7,111 bases of DNA. Source: Chloroflexota bacterium. GTDB lineage: Bacteria; Chloroflexota; Anaerolineae; Caldilineales; Caldilineaceae. A program made the position numbers and the translations under genes. Below, piece by piece: positions 6,050 to 7,111 of this stretch. Each line of letters opens with the position of its first letter. Within the stretch, counting starts at the first letter, position 1. Below the pieces are notes generated by a model that was not told the origin of the DNA, searched no databases, and saw nothing but the letters and a program-made list of their open reading frames with translations. The stretch covers positions 1 to 7,111 of the forward strand of contig JACQGT010000586.1 of NCBI GenBank assembly GCA_016199425.1, read 5' to 3'.

Positions 6050-7111
6050 ATGTCAAAAGCTTTAATTGCCGGGATCAACCAGGTAGCCTCGGACAAGGGA
6101 TTGGACCAAGAGGTTATTTTTGCTGCTATTGAGGCCGCGTTGGTTTCTGCCTACAAGCGCAACTATGGCTCGGTGGCCGATGTCACGGCGGCGGTCGATC
6201 GCTTCAGTGGAGATATGAAAGTTTTTGCCGAAAAAGAGGTGGTGGAGGATATCATAAGCCCCAACACCGAAGTTCTGCTGCAGGACGCCCAGAAAGTTCG
6301 TCCAAATGTCAAACTCGGCGATGTTGTGCCTGTGGAGAGTGCGCCGGCCGATTTTGGGCGCATTGCTGCCCAGACTGCCAAGCAGGTCATTTTGCAGCGT
6401 ATCCGCGAAGCTGAGCGGGATACAGTTTACGAGAACTTTATCCACCGGGTGGGGGAGATCATCAACGCCCAGGTGCGCAGCATCGATCTTTCGTCTGGCG
6501 CGGTGACTGTCCTGCTGGGCGATAAGTACGAAAGCCTTTTGCCCAGGGAAGAGCAGATTCCCAACGAGCGGCTGCGCCGGGGCGACTATATCCGCCTCTA
6601 TGTGGTGGATGTCCACAAGGGCAGCCGCGGGCCGGTGATCAAGTTGAGCCGCACCCACCGCAATCTTCTGCGCCGGTTGATGGAGCAGGAGATTCCTGAA
6701 GTGCGCGACGGCACGGTGGAGATCAAAGCCATCGCGCGTGAGCCGGGCAACCGCAGTAAAGTGGCGGTCGTTGCCACCGTCCCTGGTGTCGATCCCGTGG
6801 GCAGTTGTGTGGGTATGCGCGGGATGCGCATCCAAAATATCGTCACCGATCTGGCCGGCGAAAAGATCGATGTGGTGGAGTGGAGCAGTGAACTGCGCTC
6901 CTACATCGCCAATGCGCTCAGCCCGGCCAAAGTGCAGAGCGTCATTTTGGACGAAGGCAATGCTGTCAAGACGGCGATGGTTATCGTCCCCGATCGCCAG
7001 TTGAGTCTGGCCATCGGCAAAGAAGGGCAGAACGCCCGTCTGGCCGCCAAACTGACCGGCTGGCGTATCGACATCAAAAGCGAAACGGAAGCCCAGGCGG
7101 AGGGGCTGGAC
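6050..7111 (+). CDS. nusA: Transcription termination/antitermination factor NusA (3' end outside window)
   Basis: This gives the first 354 residues of NusA, which binds RNA polymerase and nascent RNA to modulate pausing, intrinsic termination and rRNA antitermination. ATG 6050 is chosen because GAGGA (6041-6045) sits just upstream and the N-terminus starts as in the family. Residues 1-130 are the polymerase-binding N-domain (VIFAAIEAALVSAYKR at 22-37, and FGRIAAQTAKQVILQRIREAER). An S1 RNA-binding domain spans about 135-200. KH1 at about 202-280 has EPGNRSKVAV, then DPVGSCVGMRGMRIQNI with the GXXG loop GMRG at 255-258, then GEKIDVVEWS. KH2 at about 283-345 has QLSLAIGKEGQNARLAAKLTGWRIDI with GKEG at 323-326. 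The frame stays open to the last base. The usual upstream partner rimP is absent, and ylxR/infB downstream cannot be seen. The long leader with a terminator hints at attenuation. Confidence 0.97.
   Translation, partial: MSKALIAGINQVASDKGLDQEVIFAAIEAALVSAYKRNYGSVADVTAAVDRFSGDMKVFAEKEVVEDIISPNTEVLLQDAQKVRPNVKLGDVVPVESAPADFGRIAAQTAKQVILQRIREAERDTVYENFIHRVGEIINAQVRSIDLSSGAVTVLLGDKYESLLPREEQIPNERLRRGDYIRLYVVDVHKGSRGPVIKLSRTHRNLLRRLMEQEIPEVRDGTVEIKAIAREPGNRSKVAVVATVPGVDPVGSCVGMRGMRIQNIVTDLAGEKIDVVEWSSELRSYIANALSPAKVQSVILDEGNAVKTAMVIVPDRQLSLAIGKEGQNARLAAKLTGWRIDIKSETEAQAEGLD

Noticed and set aside
6062..6835. Minus-strand open frame of 257 codons opposite nusA
   Set aside because: The + strand encodes an unmistakable NusA through this whole interval. 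The antisense frame is a shadow.

Overview
The window reads as ordinary bacterial chromosome of about 55-60% GC, with every recognisable gene on the + strand. The order is recA (3' end), a GAF-domain histidine kinase, tgt, uppP, a PstS-like lipoprotein, and nusA (5' part). The mix of core genes, GTG starts, a GAF/NarL-type kinase with no adjacent regulator, heptamer repeats and GTAGGGGCGC palindromes between genes resembles a filamentous Chloroflexota (Anaerolineae/Caldilineae-like) genome. That assignment is a judgement from style, not a proof.

Region 1 (1-724): the recA 3' end, from the last part of loop L2 to an acidic tail, is followed by a perfect 21-bp terminator-type hairpin and a 15-nt tandem duplication. 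Region 2 (725-2619): one large sensor kinase with a degenerate first GAF, a canonical second GAF, a HisKA_3 phosphoacceptor helix (H390) and an HATPase domain, closed by its own intrinsic terminator. Region 3 (2620-5671): a structured leader hairpin, then tgt (GTG start at 2763), uppP (GTG start at 3974) and a phosphate-binding-type lipoprotein gene. The gaps are 38 and 14 nt, so these three probably form one transcript. Region 4 (5672-6049): a 378-nt gap with an extended -10 promoter, a 26-codon ORF behind a strong Shine-Dalgarno sequence, an intrinsic terminator lying inside that ORF, and a nested REP-like palindrome. Region 5 (6050-7111): nusA, running off the right edge.

Functionally, Tgt inserts the queuine precursor into tRNA, UppP regenerates the undecaprenyl-phosphate carrier and releases phosphate outside the membrane, and the PstS-like lipoprotein could bind that phosphate. 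No phosphate permease genes are present in the window. nusA lacks the usual upstream rimP and instead has a long leader holding a terminator, which suggests attenuation. I see no defence system, prophage, transposase, CRISPR array, tRNA or rRNA. The most interesting part is the 5720-5970 region ahead of nusA.
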